From contig NZ_OZ038524.1 in the NCBI RefSeq assembly GCF_964036635.1, positions 384,001 through 448,000 on the forward strand: a DNA stretch of 64,000 nucleotides, given 5' to 3'. The notes beneath the pieces are model-generated. The model was not told where the DNA came from. It worked only from the letters and a program-made list of their open reading frames with translations, and searched no databases. The position numbers were made by a program, and so were the translations under genes. This document shows, piece by piece, positions 52,082 through 61,161 of the stretch. Every line of letters begins with the position of its first letter. Position 1 is the first letter of the stretch. Origin of the DNA: Tenacibaculum dicentrarchi (GTDB taxonomy: Bacteria; Bacteroidota; Bacteroidia; Flavobacteriales; Flavobacteriaceae).

Positions 52082-52795
52082 ATGACAAAGTTAAGTGTAA
52101 ATATAAATAAAATAGCAACATTACGTAATTCTAGAGGTGGAAATACACCTAATTTATTATGCGTTGCTACCGATATAGAAAATTTTGGAGCGCAAGGAAT
52201 TACCATTCACCCAAGACCTGACGAGCGTCATATTCGTTATCAAGATGCCTACGATTTAAAATCAATAGTTACTACCGAATATAATATTGAAGGAAACCCG
52301 ATAGATAAATTCATGAAAATGGTGTTGGAAATAAAGCCAACGCAAGTAACTTTAGTGCCTGATGCTATTGATAATTTAACTTCTAATGCAGGTTGGGATA
52401 CAGTTGCTAATCAATCGTATTTGAAAGAAGTAATTACCGAGTTTAAAAACAACGGAATAAGAACCTCTATTTTTATTGATACCGATTTAAAACTGATTGA
52501 AGCTGCAGCAAAAACAGGTGCCGATAGAATTGAATTATACACCGAAGAATTTGCAACCCAATACGCTTTAGGAAATAAAGAGGTAATAAAACCTTATGCC
52601 GATGCGGCAATTTTAGCTCATAAATTAGGCTTAGGAATTAATGCAGGGCATGATTTGAGCTTAGAAAATATCCAGTTTTTTAAAGAGAATATCCCTAATT
52701 TAGCAGAAGTTTCTATTGGGCATGCGCTTATTTCTGAATCATTATATTTAGGATTAGAAAATGTAGTAAATATGTATCTTGATAGATTAAAATAA
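52082..52795 (+). CDS. pdxJ: Pyridoxine 5'-phosphate synthase
   Basis: 237 aa TIM barrel. [54 protein letters not shown] and [11 protein letters not shown] are the conserved PdxJ active-site segments. It condenses 3-amino-2-oxopropyl phosphate with deoxyxylulose 5-phosphate to make pyridoxine 5'-phosphate, the PLP precursor. An alpha/beta hydrolase gene starts 1 bp after its stop, so the two are co-transcribed. Confidence 0.96.
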   Translation: MTKLSVNINKIATLRNSRGGNTPNLLCVATDIENFGAQGITIHPRPDERHIRYQDAYDLKSIVTTEYNIEGNPIDKFMKMVLEIKPTQVTLVPDAIDNLTSNAGWDTVANQSYLKEVITEFKNNGIRTSIFIDTDLKLIEAAAKTGADRIELYTEEFATQYALGNKEVIKPYADAAILAHKLGLGINAGHDLSLENIQFFKENIPNLAEVSIGHALISESLYLGLENVVNMYLDRLK

Positions 52796-52796
52796 T

Positions 52797-53561
52797 ATGC
52801 AAATTTTACATTCTAAAATACTAGGAGCGGGCAAGCCGTTTTTAATTTTACACGGTTATTTTGGTATGGGCGATAACTGGAAAACCCACGCTAATAAATT
52901 TGCCGAAGATGGTTTTGAAGTTCATTTAATTGACCAACGAAACCACGGACGAAGTTTTCATTCTGATGCTTTTGACTATGAATTAATGGTCGATGACTTA
53001 CACCATTATATTACACATTATCATTTAGAAAATATTGTTTTATTAGGGCATTCAATGGGCGGAAAAACAGCCATGTTATTTGCTACCCAATATCCAGAAT
53101 TGATACATAAATTAATTGTAGCCGATATTTCACCAAAAATGTATCCGCCACATCATCACGATATTTTATCGGCTTTAAATTCTGTTAATTTTACCGTGCA
53201 AAATTCACGAAAATTAATTGATGATAAACTAGCTGAATTAATTCCTGAACTAGGTATTCGACAATTTTTATTAAAAAGTGTGTACCGAAAAACAAAAGAC
53301 GAACTTGCTTTTCGTTTTAACTTACTATCATTAACAGAAAATAATAATGAAGTAGGCGAAGCATTACCATCGTTTAGTATTTTTGAAGGCGATACCTTAT
53401 TTTTAAAAGGTGAAAATTCGGGCTATATTTCTGAAGATGAAGTGCCACTTATTGAAGCACATTTTTCAAAAGCGATTATCAAAACAATAGCAAAAGCAGG
53501 GCATTGGTTGCATGCCGAAAATCCGACAGATTTTTATACTCAGGTAATTGGGTTTGTATAA
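52797..53561 (+). CDS. Alpha/beta-fold hydrolase (YbfF-like)
   Basis: 254 aa, cytoplasmic. LILHGYFGMGDNWKTHANKF provides the oxyanion region, LLGHSMGGKTAM the nucleophile elbow (Ser), and a late AGHWLHAENP the catalytic His. The HGYFGMGDNW and HGRSFHSDAFDY features match the esterase YbfF group, acyl-CoA or short-ester hydrolases. It is placed 1 bp after pdxJ; this pairing recurs in Flavobacteria but does not reveal the substrate. Confidence 0.88.
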   Translation: MQILHSKILGAGKPFLILHGYFGMGDNWKTHANKFAEDGFEVHLIDQRNHGRSFHSDAFDYELMVDDLHHYITHYHLENIVLLGHSMGGKTAMLFATQYPELIHKLIVADISPKMYPPHHHDILSALNSVNFTVQNSRKLIDDKLAELIPELGIRQFLLKSVYRKTKDELAFRFNLLSLTENNNEVGEALPSFSIFEGDTLFLKGENSGYISEDEVPLIEAHFSKAIIKTIAKAGHWLHAENPTDFYTQVIGFV

Positions 53562-53660
53562 AGTAAGTAAACCTGTCAAAATAGCAGTTTTTTATATTTG
53601 GTATAATTATCGCATTGCATAAAATGACATGGTAACTATAGCCAATTAAAATCAAAATAA

Positions 53661-54008
53661 ATGAATACATTTTTAAAAATACTATTAACAGCAGTAGCCG
53701 TTATTTTATTAGCCGAAATTTTACCAGGAGTAGTGGTAACAAGTTATACTACGGCAATAATTGTAGCAATTGTAATAGCGTTATTAAATATGTTTGTACG
53801 TCCAATATTAGTGATTTTTACCTTACCAGCAACTCTTTTAACATTGGGCTTATTTTTGTTTGTAATTAATGCAATTATTATATTATTAGCAGGAAACCTT
53901 ATTGCAGGATTTGCCGTAAACGGATTTTTTACAGCACTTTTATTTAGTATATTGTTATCGATATTTAGGTCGTTTTTATTTTCATTATTAAAAGAAGATA
54001 AAAAATAA
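53661..54008 (+). CDS. Phage-holin-family (YvlD-like) small membrane protein
   Basis: 115 aa with four hydrophobic helices separated by short turns: about 4-24, 31-50, 55-79 and 85-108. NMFVRPILVIFTLPATLLTL followed by GLFLFVINAIIILLAGNLIA is the signature of the phage_holin_4_2 / YvlD family. Despite the name, these are chromosomal membrane proteins of unknown function, and nothing phage-like surrounds it. It precedes the trigger factor gene by 73 bp. Confidence 0.88.
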   Translation: MNTFLKILLTAVAVILLAEILPGVVVTSYTTAIIVAIVIALLNMFVRPILVIFTLPATLLTLGLFLFVINAIIILLAGNLIAGFAVNGFFTALLFSILLSIFRSFLFSLLKEDKK

Positions 54009-54081
54009 TTAAAAAATTTAAGCCTTTTGAAAAAAGGCGAAAAATAATCACACACCCAATTTTAAAGAAATACAATTAAAG

Positions 54082-55404
54082 ATGAATATTACAAAACAAA
54101 ATGTAGATGCGTTAAACGCAGTTGTGAAAATAGATATCGTTGCTGAAGATTATCAAGCAAAGGTAAATGCAGAATTAGAAGCACGTCGTAAAAAAGCGAC
54201 ACATCCTGGTTTTAGAAAAGGAGAAGCGCCTATGGATCTTATCAAAAAGCAACACGAAATAGAAATCGTAATAGAAGAGGTAAACAAAGTAGTACAAGAT
54301 TCTTTAAATAAATTTTTAACAGAAGAAAAGTTAGATCTTTTAGGAAATCCGTTACCTGTAGAAAACAAAGATTTCAGATGGGATGCTAAAGACTATTCTT
54401 TTGAATTCGAATTAGGATTAGCTCCTGAATTTGATGTAGATTTAGCGCCAGCAAAAAATGTTACTAAATATAGTATTTTTGCTACCGATGAATTATTAGA
54501 CAAAGAAATTGAAAATATCCAAACTCGTTTTGGTAGTCAATTACCTGTTGATACCGCAAATGAAGAGGCAAACATAACTGGAACTTTTGTAAACGAAGAA
54601 AAAGAAATTAACAAAAAAGCAACGCTTTCTGTAAAAGAAATTAACGGAAAAGCAAACTTAGAAAAGTTTGTAGGTGCTAAAGCTGGTGATGTTTTAGAAT
54701 TAGGAACAAAAGGTTTATTTGAAGACGCTCACAAATTACAAGAAGTTTTAGGTGTACCTCATGAAGGTGTTCACGATTTAGACGTAAACGTATCTTTTAC
54801 AATTGACCAAGTTACAAAAACAGAACCTGCTCCTTTAGAAAAAGAATTATTTGAAAAATTATTCGCTGACGGAAGTGTAACTACTACTGCTCAATTAAAA
54901 GATAAAATAAAAGAAGATGCTGAATTACAATTCGAGCAGCATGCCGATCAGCAATTATTAAACGCAATTACTGAAGAGTTAGTTCAAAATACAAAGTTCG
55001 ATTTACCAGCAACATTTTTACAAAAATGGTTACAAACTGCAGGAGGAAAAGAATTAACTATTGAACAGGCTGCTGCTGAATATAGCAAATCTGAAAAAGG
55101 TTTACGTTACCAATTAATCGAAGGAAAGGTTATGAGAGATAACGATATCAAATTAGAATATGCTGAATTGGTAGATTATGCAAAAGGATTTATCCGTTCG
55201 CAAATGGCACAAATGGGTAATATGAACCCTGAGGAAAAAGAATTAAACGATATTGCTGGTAGAGTTTTACAAAATCAGCAAGAAGCGCATAAATTACAAT
55301 CTCAATTAATTAGCCATAAATTATTAGCTTTTTATAAAGAAAAAATGACTTTTGATACCAAAGAGGTATCTTATGAAGACTTTGTTCAAGAAGTTTACAA
55401 ATAA
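54082..55404 (+). CDS. tig: Trigger factor chaperone
   Basis: 440 aa. N-terminal ribosome-binding domain with the signature PGFRKGEAP (about 46-54), a central peptidyl-prolyl isomerase-like domain that is diverged (ITGTFVNEEKEINKKATLSV, LELGTKGLFEDAHKLQEVLG), and a helical C-terminal arm domain. Trigger factor binds nascent chains at the ribosome exit tunnel. As in many bacteria it precedes clpP and clpX. A strong terminator separates it from clpP, so it is a separate transcript. Confidence 0.95.
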   Translation: MNITKQNVDALNAVVKIDIVAEDYQAKVNAELEARRKKATHPGFRKGEAPMDLIKKQHEIEIVIEEVNKVVQDSLNKFLTEEKLDLLGNPLPVENKDFRWDAKDYSFEFELGLAPEFDVDLAPAKNVTKYSIFATDELLDKEIENIQTRFGSQLPVDTANEEANITGTFVNEEKEINKKATLSVKEINGKANLEKFVGAKAGDVLELGTKGLFEDAHKLQEVLGVPHEGVHDLDVNVSFTIDQVTKTEPAPLEKELFEKLFADGSVTTTAQLKDKIKEDAELQFEQHADQQLLNAITEELVQNTKFDLPATFLQKWLQTAGGKELTIEQAAAEYSKSEKGLRYQLIEGKVMRDNDIKLEYAELVDYAKGFIRSQMAQMGNMNPEEKELNDIAGRVLQNQQEAHKLQSQLISHKLLAFYKEKMTFDTKEVSYEDFVQEVYK

Positions 55405-55430
55405 GAATAATTACTATTATTTATATTTTA

Positions 55431-55460
55431 AAAACCTGAATGAAAATTCAGGTTTTTTTA
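55431..55460 (+). terminator. Terminator of tig
   Basis: Stem AAAACCTGAAT / ATTCAGGTTTT with a GAAA loop and a T run. Confidence 0.92.
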
Positions 55461-55473
55461 GGTATAAACAGTA

Positions 55474-55505
55474 TTGAAATACTAACTAAATAGTTCTTAT
55501 ATTTA
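55474..55505 (+). promoter_or_regulatory. Putative promoter of clpP
   Basis: TTG at 55474-55476, 21 bp, TATATTTA at 55498-55505, one base off TAnnTTTG; 30 bp before the clpP ATG. Confidence 0.4.
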
Positions 55506-55535
55506 CACCATTATAACCCAAAAAACATTTTCAAA

Positions 55536-56195
55536 ATGGATTACGGAAAAGAATTCGAAAAATACGCAACAAAAGAGCACGGAATAAATAGCACATATTT
55601 AGGGAAAATAACCAGTAGTTTAACGCCATATATTATGGAAGAACGTCAAATGAACATTACCCAAATGGATGTTTTCTCTCGTTTAATGATGGACAGAATT
55701 ATCTTTTTAGGTACAGGAGTTAATGACCAAGTAGCTAATGTAATTCAAGCACAATTATTATTTTTAGAAAGTGTTGATGCAAATAAAGATATTTCAATTT
55801 ATATCAACTCGCCAGGAGGAGGTGTGTACGCAGGTTTAGGTATTTACGATACCATGCAATTCATCAAGCCAGATGTAGCAACAATTTGTACAGGAATGGC
55901 AGCTTCAATGGGAGCTGTATTAATGTGTGCAGGAGCAAAAGGAAAACGCTCGGCATTACCACACTCACGTATTATGATTCACCAACCAATGGGTGGCGCT
56001 CAAGGGCAGGCTTCTGATATGGAAATTACCGTAAAAGAAATTGGAAAGTTAAAAACTGAATTATATGATATTATTGCAGATCATTCAGGGCAAACTTTTG
56101 AAAAAGTACAACAAGATTCGGATAGAGATTATTGGATGAAAGCTGAAGAAGCGAAAGCGTACGGAATGGTAGATGAAATATTAAAAAGAAAATAA
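55536..56195 (+). CDS. clpP: ATP-dependent Clp protease proteolytic subunit
   Basis: 219 aa serine peptidase. Catalytic triad S124 (GMAASMGAV), H149 (RIMIHQPMGG) and D198 (SDRDYWM); YINSPGGGVYAGLGIYDTM forms the oxyanion loop. Fourteen subunits form the proteolytic barrel that works with ClpX, encoded 112 bp downstream. The N-terminus is somewhat longer than in E. coli before IMEERQ, where processing usually occurs. Confidence 0.97.
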   Translation: MDYGKEFEKYATKEHGINSTYLGKITSSLTPYIMEERQMNITQMDVFSRLMMDRIIFLGTGVNDQVANVIQAQLLFLESVDANKDISIYINSPGGGVYAGLGIYDTMQFIKPDVATICTGMAASMGAVLMCAGAKGKRSALPHSRIMIHQPMGGAQGQASDMEITVKEIGKLKTELYDIIADHSGQTFEKVQQDSDRDYWMKAEEAKAYGMVDEILKRK

Positions 56196-56307
56196 TACTT
56201 CAGAATTACCGATAAAATAAATGACTCTTTTTATGTTTTTTTAATAGATAAAGAAAGCATTAAAAGAGTTTCATTTTTTTAATAATTAAGAATAACAAGT
56301 TAGTCAA

Positions 56308-57546
56308 ATGTCGAAAGAAGAAAACTTACAATGTTCCTTTTGTGGGCGTAAAAAACCAGAAACCGATTTATTAATCGCTGGTATGGATGCTCATATTTGT
56401 GATAAATGTATAGAACAAGCGCACGGAATTGTAGCTGAAGAAGTAGCTGAAGCAATAGAATCAAGCTTACCAAAAGATTTAACCTTAAAAAAGCCAAAAG
56501 AAATTAAAGCTTTTTTAGATGAATATATTATTGGGCAAGATGAAACGAAAAGAGGAATGTCGGTTGCGGTATATAATCACTATAAACGATTATTACAAGC
56601 TAAAGATGATCAGGATGAGGTAGAAATTGAAAAATCTAACATTGTTTTAGTAGGAGAAACAGGAACTGGTAAAACATTAATAGCACGTACAATTGCTAGA
56701 ATGTTAAACGTGCCATTTTCTATTGTTGATGCTACTGTTTTAACACAAGCAGGATATGTTGGTGAAGATGTTGAAAGCATTTTAAGTCGTTTATTACAAG
56801 CGGCAGATTATGATGTAGACAAAGCCGAGCGAGGAATTGTTTTTATTGATGAAATTGATAAAATTGCTCGTAAAGGCGATAATCCATCAATTACTCGTGA
56901 TGTTTCTGGTGAAGGTGTGCAACAAGCCTTGTTAAAATTATTAGAAGGTTCTGTAGTAAATGTAGCGCCTAAAGGCGGAAGAAAACACCCAGACCAAAAA
57001 TTTATTGAAGTAAATACCAAAGATATTTTATTTATCGCAGGTGGTGCTTTTGCAGGAATTGAAAGAATAATCAGTAAGCGTTTAAATATGCAAGCGGTAG
57101 GGTATAGCGCTTCAATTGATGAAGACAAAGTAGATGAAACTAATTTATTACAATATATTATTCCTTCAGATTTAAAATCGTTTGGATTAATTCCTGAAAT
57201 TATTGGACGTTTACCTGTATTAAGTTACATGAATCCTTTAGATGCAAAAACATTGCGTGCTATTTTAACAGCGCCTAAAAATTCATTAGTTAAGCAATAC
57301 ACAAAGTTGTTTGCAATGGATGATATTGCCTTTTCTTTATCAGAAGAAGCGATGGAATATATTGTAGAAAAAGCAATAGAATACAAGTTAGGAGCTCGTG
57401 GATTACGTTCATTATGTGAAGCTATTTTAACCGATGCAATGTTCGAAATGCCTAGTTCTGATGACAAAGAATTAATAATTACCAGAGAATATGCCGAATC
57501 GAAAATAACAAAATCAGGTATTAAAAAATTAAAAGCAGTTTCATAA
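56308..57546 (+). CDS. clpX: ATP-dependent Clp protease ATP-binding subunit ClpX
   Basis: 412 aa AAA+ unfoldase. N-terminal zinc-binding domain with C9, C12, C31 and C34 (CSFCGRKK, CDKC), Walker A GETGTGKT, Walker B VFIDEIDKI and sensor regions up to GARGLRSLCEAI. ClpX recognises tagged or native substrates, unfolds them and feeds them to ClpP. All functional motifs are intact. A strong terminator follows the stop. Confidence 0.97.
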   Translation: MSKEENLQCSFCGRKKPETDLLIAGMDAHICDKCIEQAHGIVAEEVAEAIESSLPKDLTLKKPKEIKAFLDEYIIGQDETKRGMSVAVYNHYKRLLQAKDDQDEVEIEKSNIVLVGETGTGKTLIARTIARMLNVPFSIVDATVLTQAGYVGEDVESILSRLLQAADYDVDKAERGIVFIDEIDKIARKGDNPSITRDVSGEGVQQALLKLLEGSVVNVAPKGGRKHPDQKFIEVNTKDILFIAGGAFAGIERIISKRLNMQAVGYSASIDEDKVDETNLLQYIIPSDLKSFGLIPEIIGRLPVLSYMNPLDAKTLRAILTAPKNSLVKQYTKLFAMDDIAFSLSEEAMEYIVEKAIEYKLGARGLRSLCEAILTDAMFEMPSSDDKELIITREYAESKITKSGIKKLKAVS

Positions 57547-57564
57547 TTTTTTAAAACTATTTAT

Positions 57565-57594
57565 AAAAAAACCATCAATATTTGATGGTTTTTT
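57565..57594 (+). terminator. Terminator of clpX
   Basis: AAAAAACCATCAA / TTGATGGTTTTTT with a short AT loop, 19 bp after the stop. The symmetrical A/T flanks would also allow use in the other direction. Confidence 0.92.
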
Positions 57595-57657
57595 CTGTTT
57601 TATATATCTAGTACTTTTATTAATTACTGCTTGAAAATATCAAAAAAACTGAAATTT

Positions 57658-57755
57658 ATAGCCCTGATTGAAGCATTTGTTTGAGCTCTTTTTTATTTTT
57701 TCTTTTCGAAAAAAAATAAAAAAAGCGAGTGCGGAAAGCAGGAAATTGCTTCAAA
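57658..57755 (-). repeat. REP-like imperfect palindrome, copy 4 (inverted, diverged centre)
   Basis: Reverse-complement orientation of copies 1-3. The ends are conserved (AGCCCTGATTGAAGCATTTG; GAAATTGCTTCAAA) but the inner arms have changed together: the GA/TC step of the other copies is replaced by an A/T step in both arms, and the arms are longer. It lies between convergent clpX and the LRR-like gene. Confidence 0.8.
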
Positions 57756-57763
57756 TTATTTTT

Positions 57764-58627
57764 TTAATAATTAATTCGTTTGTTATATTTTTTTATCCAA
57801 GATGCTATTTCATCAGGTTTTAAATTATAGGTTTTTATTAATTTGTTTTTGATGTTTTGTAAATGTGTTTCGTTTAATACTTCCGATTCAAAGGCTGTAA
57901 TAACTTTTTGTTTAAATTCTTCGGAATGAGTTTTTACAGGAATTGATATAATTTTTTTAGGAGTTGTAACAGGCGCTTTTTGCACAGTATTTATCGTTGT
58001 TGTGTAATTTGCCGTGGCATCTTTATACCATCCTTCAGGGGTATTGTTAAGCTGTGTATCGTTTACCAAAATATTTTTTAATCTATTTGTAGTGATGTCT
58101 AAGGTTTCTAATTTTGTACAGGCTTTAACATCTAAATTTGTTAATTTATTATAACTAGCGTACAAAGTTTCAAGGTTTGGATTATCGCCTAAAATTAAAC
58201 TTTCTAAATTATTGCTATCACAACTTACATAAACTAATTGATTATTGTTACTAAGGTCAAGGCTTTTAATTTTGTTTTCACTACAATTTAAAAAAGTAAT
58301 AGAGGTACTTTTTGATAAATCTATCTTAGTAATATTATTACCAAAACAATCTAATCGTTTTAAATTAGGGAAGCTTTCAAGCCCTGTTAAATCTTTAATT
58401 TTAGAGTGTACGTTGGGTAATAATTTGTTGGTTATTGGGTCGTTTATATTCAAATTAACCACATATTTTGCATCGCTAACCAAAATATTTCCATTTAAAC
58501 CATTCGAATCAATATCTAAATCAATTAAACATTCTTCTAAACCAATATCAGGAATTATAATGGTTTCTTGCGCCGTTGTATTTAAAGCGATAAAAAGTAA
58601 AAAATAGAAGGGTATTGTTATTTTCAT
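57764..58627 (-). CDS. Leucine-rich-repeat-like periplasmic protein
   Basis: 287 aa with a signal peptide (about 1-19, ending NTTAQE). Residues about 80-200 are repeats of a LRR/internalin-like kind: LKRLDCFGNNITKIDLSKS, ITFLNCSENKIKSLDLSNN, LVYVSCDSNNLESLILGDN, LETLYASYNKLTNLDVKAC. The C-terminal 70 residues are charged and helical, with no type IX sorting domain. It is probably periplasmic or outer-membrane associated and binds a protein or glycan; no enzymatic function is visible. It lies alone between clpX and dnaG. Confidence 0.75.
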   Translation of the reverse strand: MKITIPFYFLLFIALNTTAQETIIIPDIGLEECLIDLDIDSNGLNGNILVSDAKYVVNLNINDPITNKLLPNVHSKIKDLTGLESFPNLKRLDCFGNNITKIDLSKSTSITFLNCSENKIKSLDLSNNNQLVYVSCDSNNLESLILGDNPNLETLYASYNKLTNLDVKACTKLETLDITTNRLKNILVNDTQLNNTPEGWYKDATANYTTTINTVQKAPVTTPKKIISIPVKTHSEEFKQKVITAFESEVLNETHLQNIKNKLIKTYNLKPDEIASWIKKYNKRINY

Positions 58628-58643
58628 AATTGGGGATTTATTG

Positions 58644-58673
58644 CAAAATTATCTATTTATATGCTTTTATCAA
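58644..58673 (-). promoter_or_regulatory. Putative promoter of the LRR-like gene
   Basis: On the minus strand: TTG (complement of 58671-58673), 19 bp, TAATTTTG (complement of 58644-58651), 16 bp before the ATG. Both boxes fit the Bacteroidota consensus. Confidence 0.55.
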
Positions 58674-58737
58674 CTAAAATTTAGAAGATATTTATTTAAG
58701 TAAAACAAGGGTTAAAATCTGGTATATTTTAAAATTG

Positions 58738-58745
58738 TACCTTTG
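58738..58745 (+). promoter_or_regulatory. -7 box of the dnaG promoter
   Basis: TACCTTTG, 21 bp before the ATG at 58767. It overlaps the in-frame TTG at 58743, which excludes that codon as the start. No clear -33 element. Confidence 0.5.
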
Positions 58746-58766
58746 CGAGTTGTATTTTATACGATT

Positions 58767-60761
58767 ATGATAACCCAACAAACAATAGATAAAGTTTTTG
58801 AAGCTGCCCAAGTTGCTGAGGTAATTGGCGAATTTGTGCAATTGAAAAAATCAGGAAGTAGCTTTAAAGGATTGAGCCCATTTACTGATGAGCGAACCCC
58901 CTCGTTTATGGTATCGCCAGTAAAGCAAATCTGGAAAGATTTTAGTACTGGGAAAGGTGGAAATGCAGTGTCGTTTTTAATGGAACATGAACATTATTCT
59001 TATCCTGAGGCTATTAAATGGTTGGCTAAAAAATATAATATTGAGGTAGAAGAAACCGAGCAATCTGACCAGCAAAAAGAACAACTTAATGAACGAGAAA
59101 GTATGTTTTTGGCATCTAAATTTGCGAAAGATTATTTTCACGATTTATTAATGAATAGCCAACAAGGGCGTGCAATTGGTTTATCTTACTTTAAAGAAAG
59201 AGGTTTTAGAGAAGATATTATTGAAAAATTTGAATTAGGATATTGTAAAGACGAGTGGGATAATTTTACCAATGCCGCGCTAAAAAAAGGCTACGATTTA
59301 AAATATTTAAAATCGACAGGATTAACCATTGTAAAAGAAGGTGGTACGCAAGACCGAAAATTTGACCGTTTTAAAGGACGTGTAATGTTTCCGATTCATA
59401 GTATGTCGGGGCGAATTTTAGGTTTTGGAGGACGAATTTTAACCAATGATAAAAAGGCAGCAAAATATTTAAATTCACCAGAAAGTGATATTTACCATAA
59501 AAGTAAAATTTTATATGGACTTTATCAGGCAAAAAAAGAAATTGCAAAGCTTGACAATTGTTATTTGGTAGAAGGATATACTGATGTTGTTTCTTTTTAT
59601 CAATCAGGAATTGAAAATGTGGTAGCCTCTTCAGGAACAGCATTAACACCCGACCAAATCCGATTGGTAAACCGTTTGACAAAAAATATTACGGTTTTAT
59701 TTGATGGCGATGCCGCAGGAATTAGAGCCTCTATGAGAGGTATCGACTTGATTTTAGAGCAAGGAATGAATGTAAAAGTAATTTCTTTTCCTGAAGGAGA
59801 AGACCCTGATAGTTTTGCAAAATCACATTCAACAACTGAATTAAAACAGTTTTTAGAAGATAAATCGCAAGATTTTATTGAATTTAAAGTTTCTTTATTA
59901 ATGAGAGAAGCAAAGAATGATCCTGTAAAAAAAGCAGGATTAATTCGTGATATTGTAACGAGTATTTCAAAAATTCCTGACGGTATTCAGCGAGAAGTTT
60001 ATGTGCAAGAATGTGCGCGTATTATGGATATTTCAGAGCAAGTTTTATTTAGTGAATTAGCGCAGTTGTTAAATAAAAGTGTTGCAAATTCGAATAAACG
60101 AAGTGCAAATCAGCCAACAGCATCTTATACTGAAACGGCATCGCAAGCTTCTATGGGGGTTGTAAAAGGCGGCGCAAAAGGACGCAAAGAAATTAATCAA
60201 TTAGAGATTTTAGAAAAAGAAATTATCAGAATATTATTATTGTATGGTAATGAAACGGTCGATTTTGTAAATTGGGTGGCTACAGTTGATGAAAAAGGGC
60301 AGCCTGTTTTAGAAAAAGAAGAATATCAAAATACGGTTTCAAACGAGTTGTATTTAAATTTACAGGAAGATGAAATTGAGTTTGCCAATGAGCTTTTTAA
60401 ATTAACCTATTATCAGTTAGTGCATCAATTAAATCAAGATGAAAAAATTTCTATTGATCGATTGATAATGCACGAAAATCAAGAAATAGCAAGCTTGGTA
60501 ACCAATATTTTAATGGATGAAGAAAAATATTCGTTAAGCGATTGGGAGCGCAAAGAAATTGTTGTTACAACGGCTATAAAAGTATTACCGAAATTAGTTT
60601 CTGATGCTGTTTTAAACCTGCGAAGAATTTTAATAGAAGAAAAAATTAAAGAAATAATGAAGGAAGTTCAAGCGCAAAAAATAACGCTTGATTTAGAAGA
60701 AATAGTAAACTACACCGACTTAAAAAAACGTCTTTTTGATAAGTTAAACAGAGTGGTTTAG
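58767..60761 (+). CDS. dnaG: DNA primase DnaG with a zinc-less N-terminal domain
   Basis: 664 aa from the ATG at 58767. The RNA polymerase core and Toprim domain are normal: FKGRVMFPIHSMSGRILGFG, YLVEGYTDVVSFYQ (Glu), SSGTALTPDQ and LFDGDAAGIRA (metal Asp pair). A diverged C-terminal region should bind the helicase. The N-terminal domain is recognisable (FVQLKKSGSSFKGLSPFTDE, RTPSFMVSPVKQIWKDFSTG) but all four zinc ligands are gone: the Cys, His, Cys, Cys positions are S37, T40, D58 and T61. DnaG makes RNA primers for replication, and the zinc domain normally helps initiation and template choice. The rest of the core looks functional, so this is probably a lineage feature rather than decay. 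Confidence 0.95.
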   Translation: MITQQTIDKVFEAAQVAEVIGEFVQLKKSGSSFKGLSPFTDERTPSFMVSPVKQIWKDFSTGKGGNAVSFLMEHEHYSYPEAIKWLAKKYNIEVEETEQSDQQKEQLNERESMFLASKFAKDYFHDLLMNSQQGRAIGLSYFKERGFREDIIEKFELGYCKDEWDNFTNAALKKGYDLKYLKSTGLTIVKEGGTQDRKFDRFKGRVMFPIHSMSGRILGFGGRILTNDKKAAKYLNSPESDIYHKSKILYGLYQAKKEIAKLDNCYLVEGYTDVVSFYQSGIENVVASSGTALTPDQIRLVNRLTKNITVLFDGDAAGIRASMRGIDLILEQGMNVKVISFPEGEDPDSFAKSHSTTELKQFLEDKSQDFIEFKVSLLMREAKNDPVKKAGLIRDIVTSISKIPDGIQREVYVQECARIMDISEQVLFSELAQLLNKSVANSNKRSANQPTASYTETASQASMGVVKGGAKGRKEINQLEILEKEIIRILLLYGNETVDFVNWVATVDEKGQPVLEKEEYQNTVSNELYLNLQEDEIEFANELFKLTYYQLVHQLNQDEKISIDRLIMHENQEIASLVTNILMDEEKYSLSDWERKEIVVTTAIKVLPKLVSDAVLNLRRILIEEKIKEIMKEVQAQKITLDLEEIVNYTDLKKRLFDKLNRVV

Positions 60762-60822
60762 GCGCTTTGTTTTTAAAATATTTAGTGTAAAAAAAGTCTT
60801 CCGAAGTTTTAATACTTTTTAG

Positions 60823-61109
60823 AGCCTGTTTAAAAATTAAAGAAACTGTCAGTTCGAGTGATTTTTTTCCTTCAAAAAAATTGTATCGAGAACTTTTTTG
60901 TATAAAGTTCATCAACATAAAAGAACTCAAATTCTCGATACAATTTTAATTCCTTTTAGTCATTAAAACCACTCGAATTGACAAGGGTAATCAAAAAAAG
61001 GGAATAACTACGGAAAATCAGGATGCGAAACTGAACTAAATTCAGTTTGACGGATTCGATTTCTTATTTTTATGTTACAAAACGTTTTTAAATGAAATTT
61101 AAATAGGCT
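60823..61109 (-). repeat. MITE-like repeat with terminal inverted repeats, full copy (C)
   Basis: 287 bp, inverted relative to copy B, aligning along the whole length with scattered substitutions. Ends: AGCCTGTTTAAA at 60823-60834 and TTTAAATAGGCT at 61098-61109, one mismatch between the two. The same nested palindromes are present (CACTCGAATTGACA with TGTCAGTTCGAGTG; ATTGTATCGAGAA with TTCTCGATACAAT). It fills most of the 400-bp gap 60762-61161 between convergent dnaG and nadE; no gene is visible there. Confidence 0.8.
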
Positions 61110-61161
61110 TTTTAGTTTTTATAAAAGATGATTTACTTTCATCTCTGTTTTCAAGTTCAAT

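Noticed and set aside
53661..54008. A prophage remnant suggested by a 'phage holin' protein
   Set aside because: The family is a chromosomal YvlD-type membrane protein and no other phage gene is near it.
60646..60930. Minus-strand ORF overlapping the end of dnaG and the repeat
   Set aside because: It is antisense to dnaG, reads through the repeat and has no recognisable protein features.
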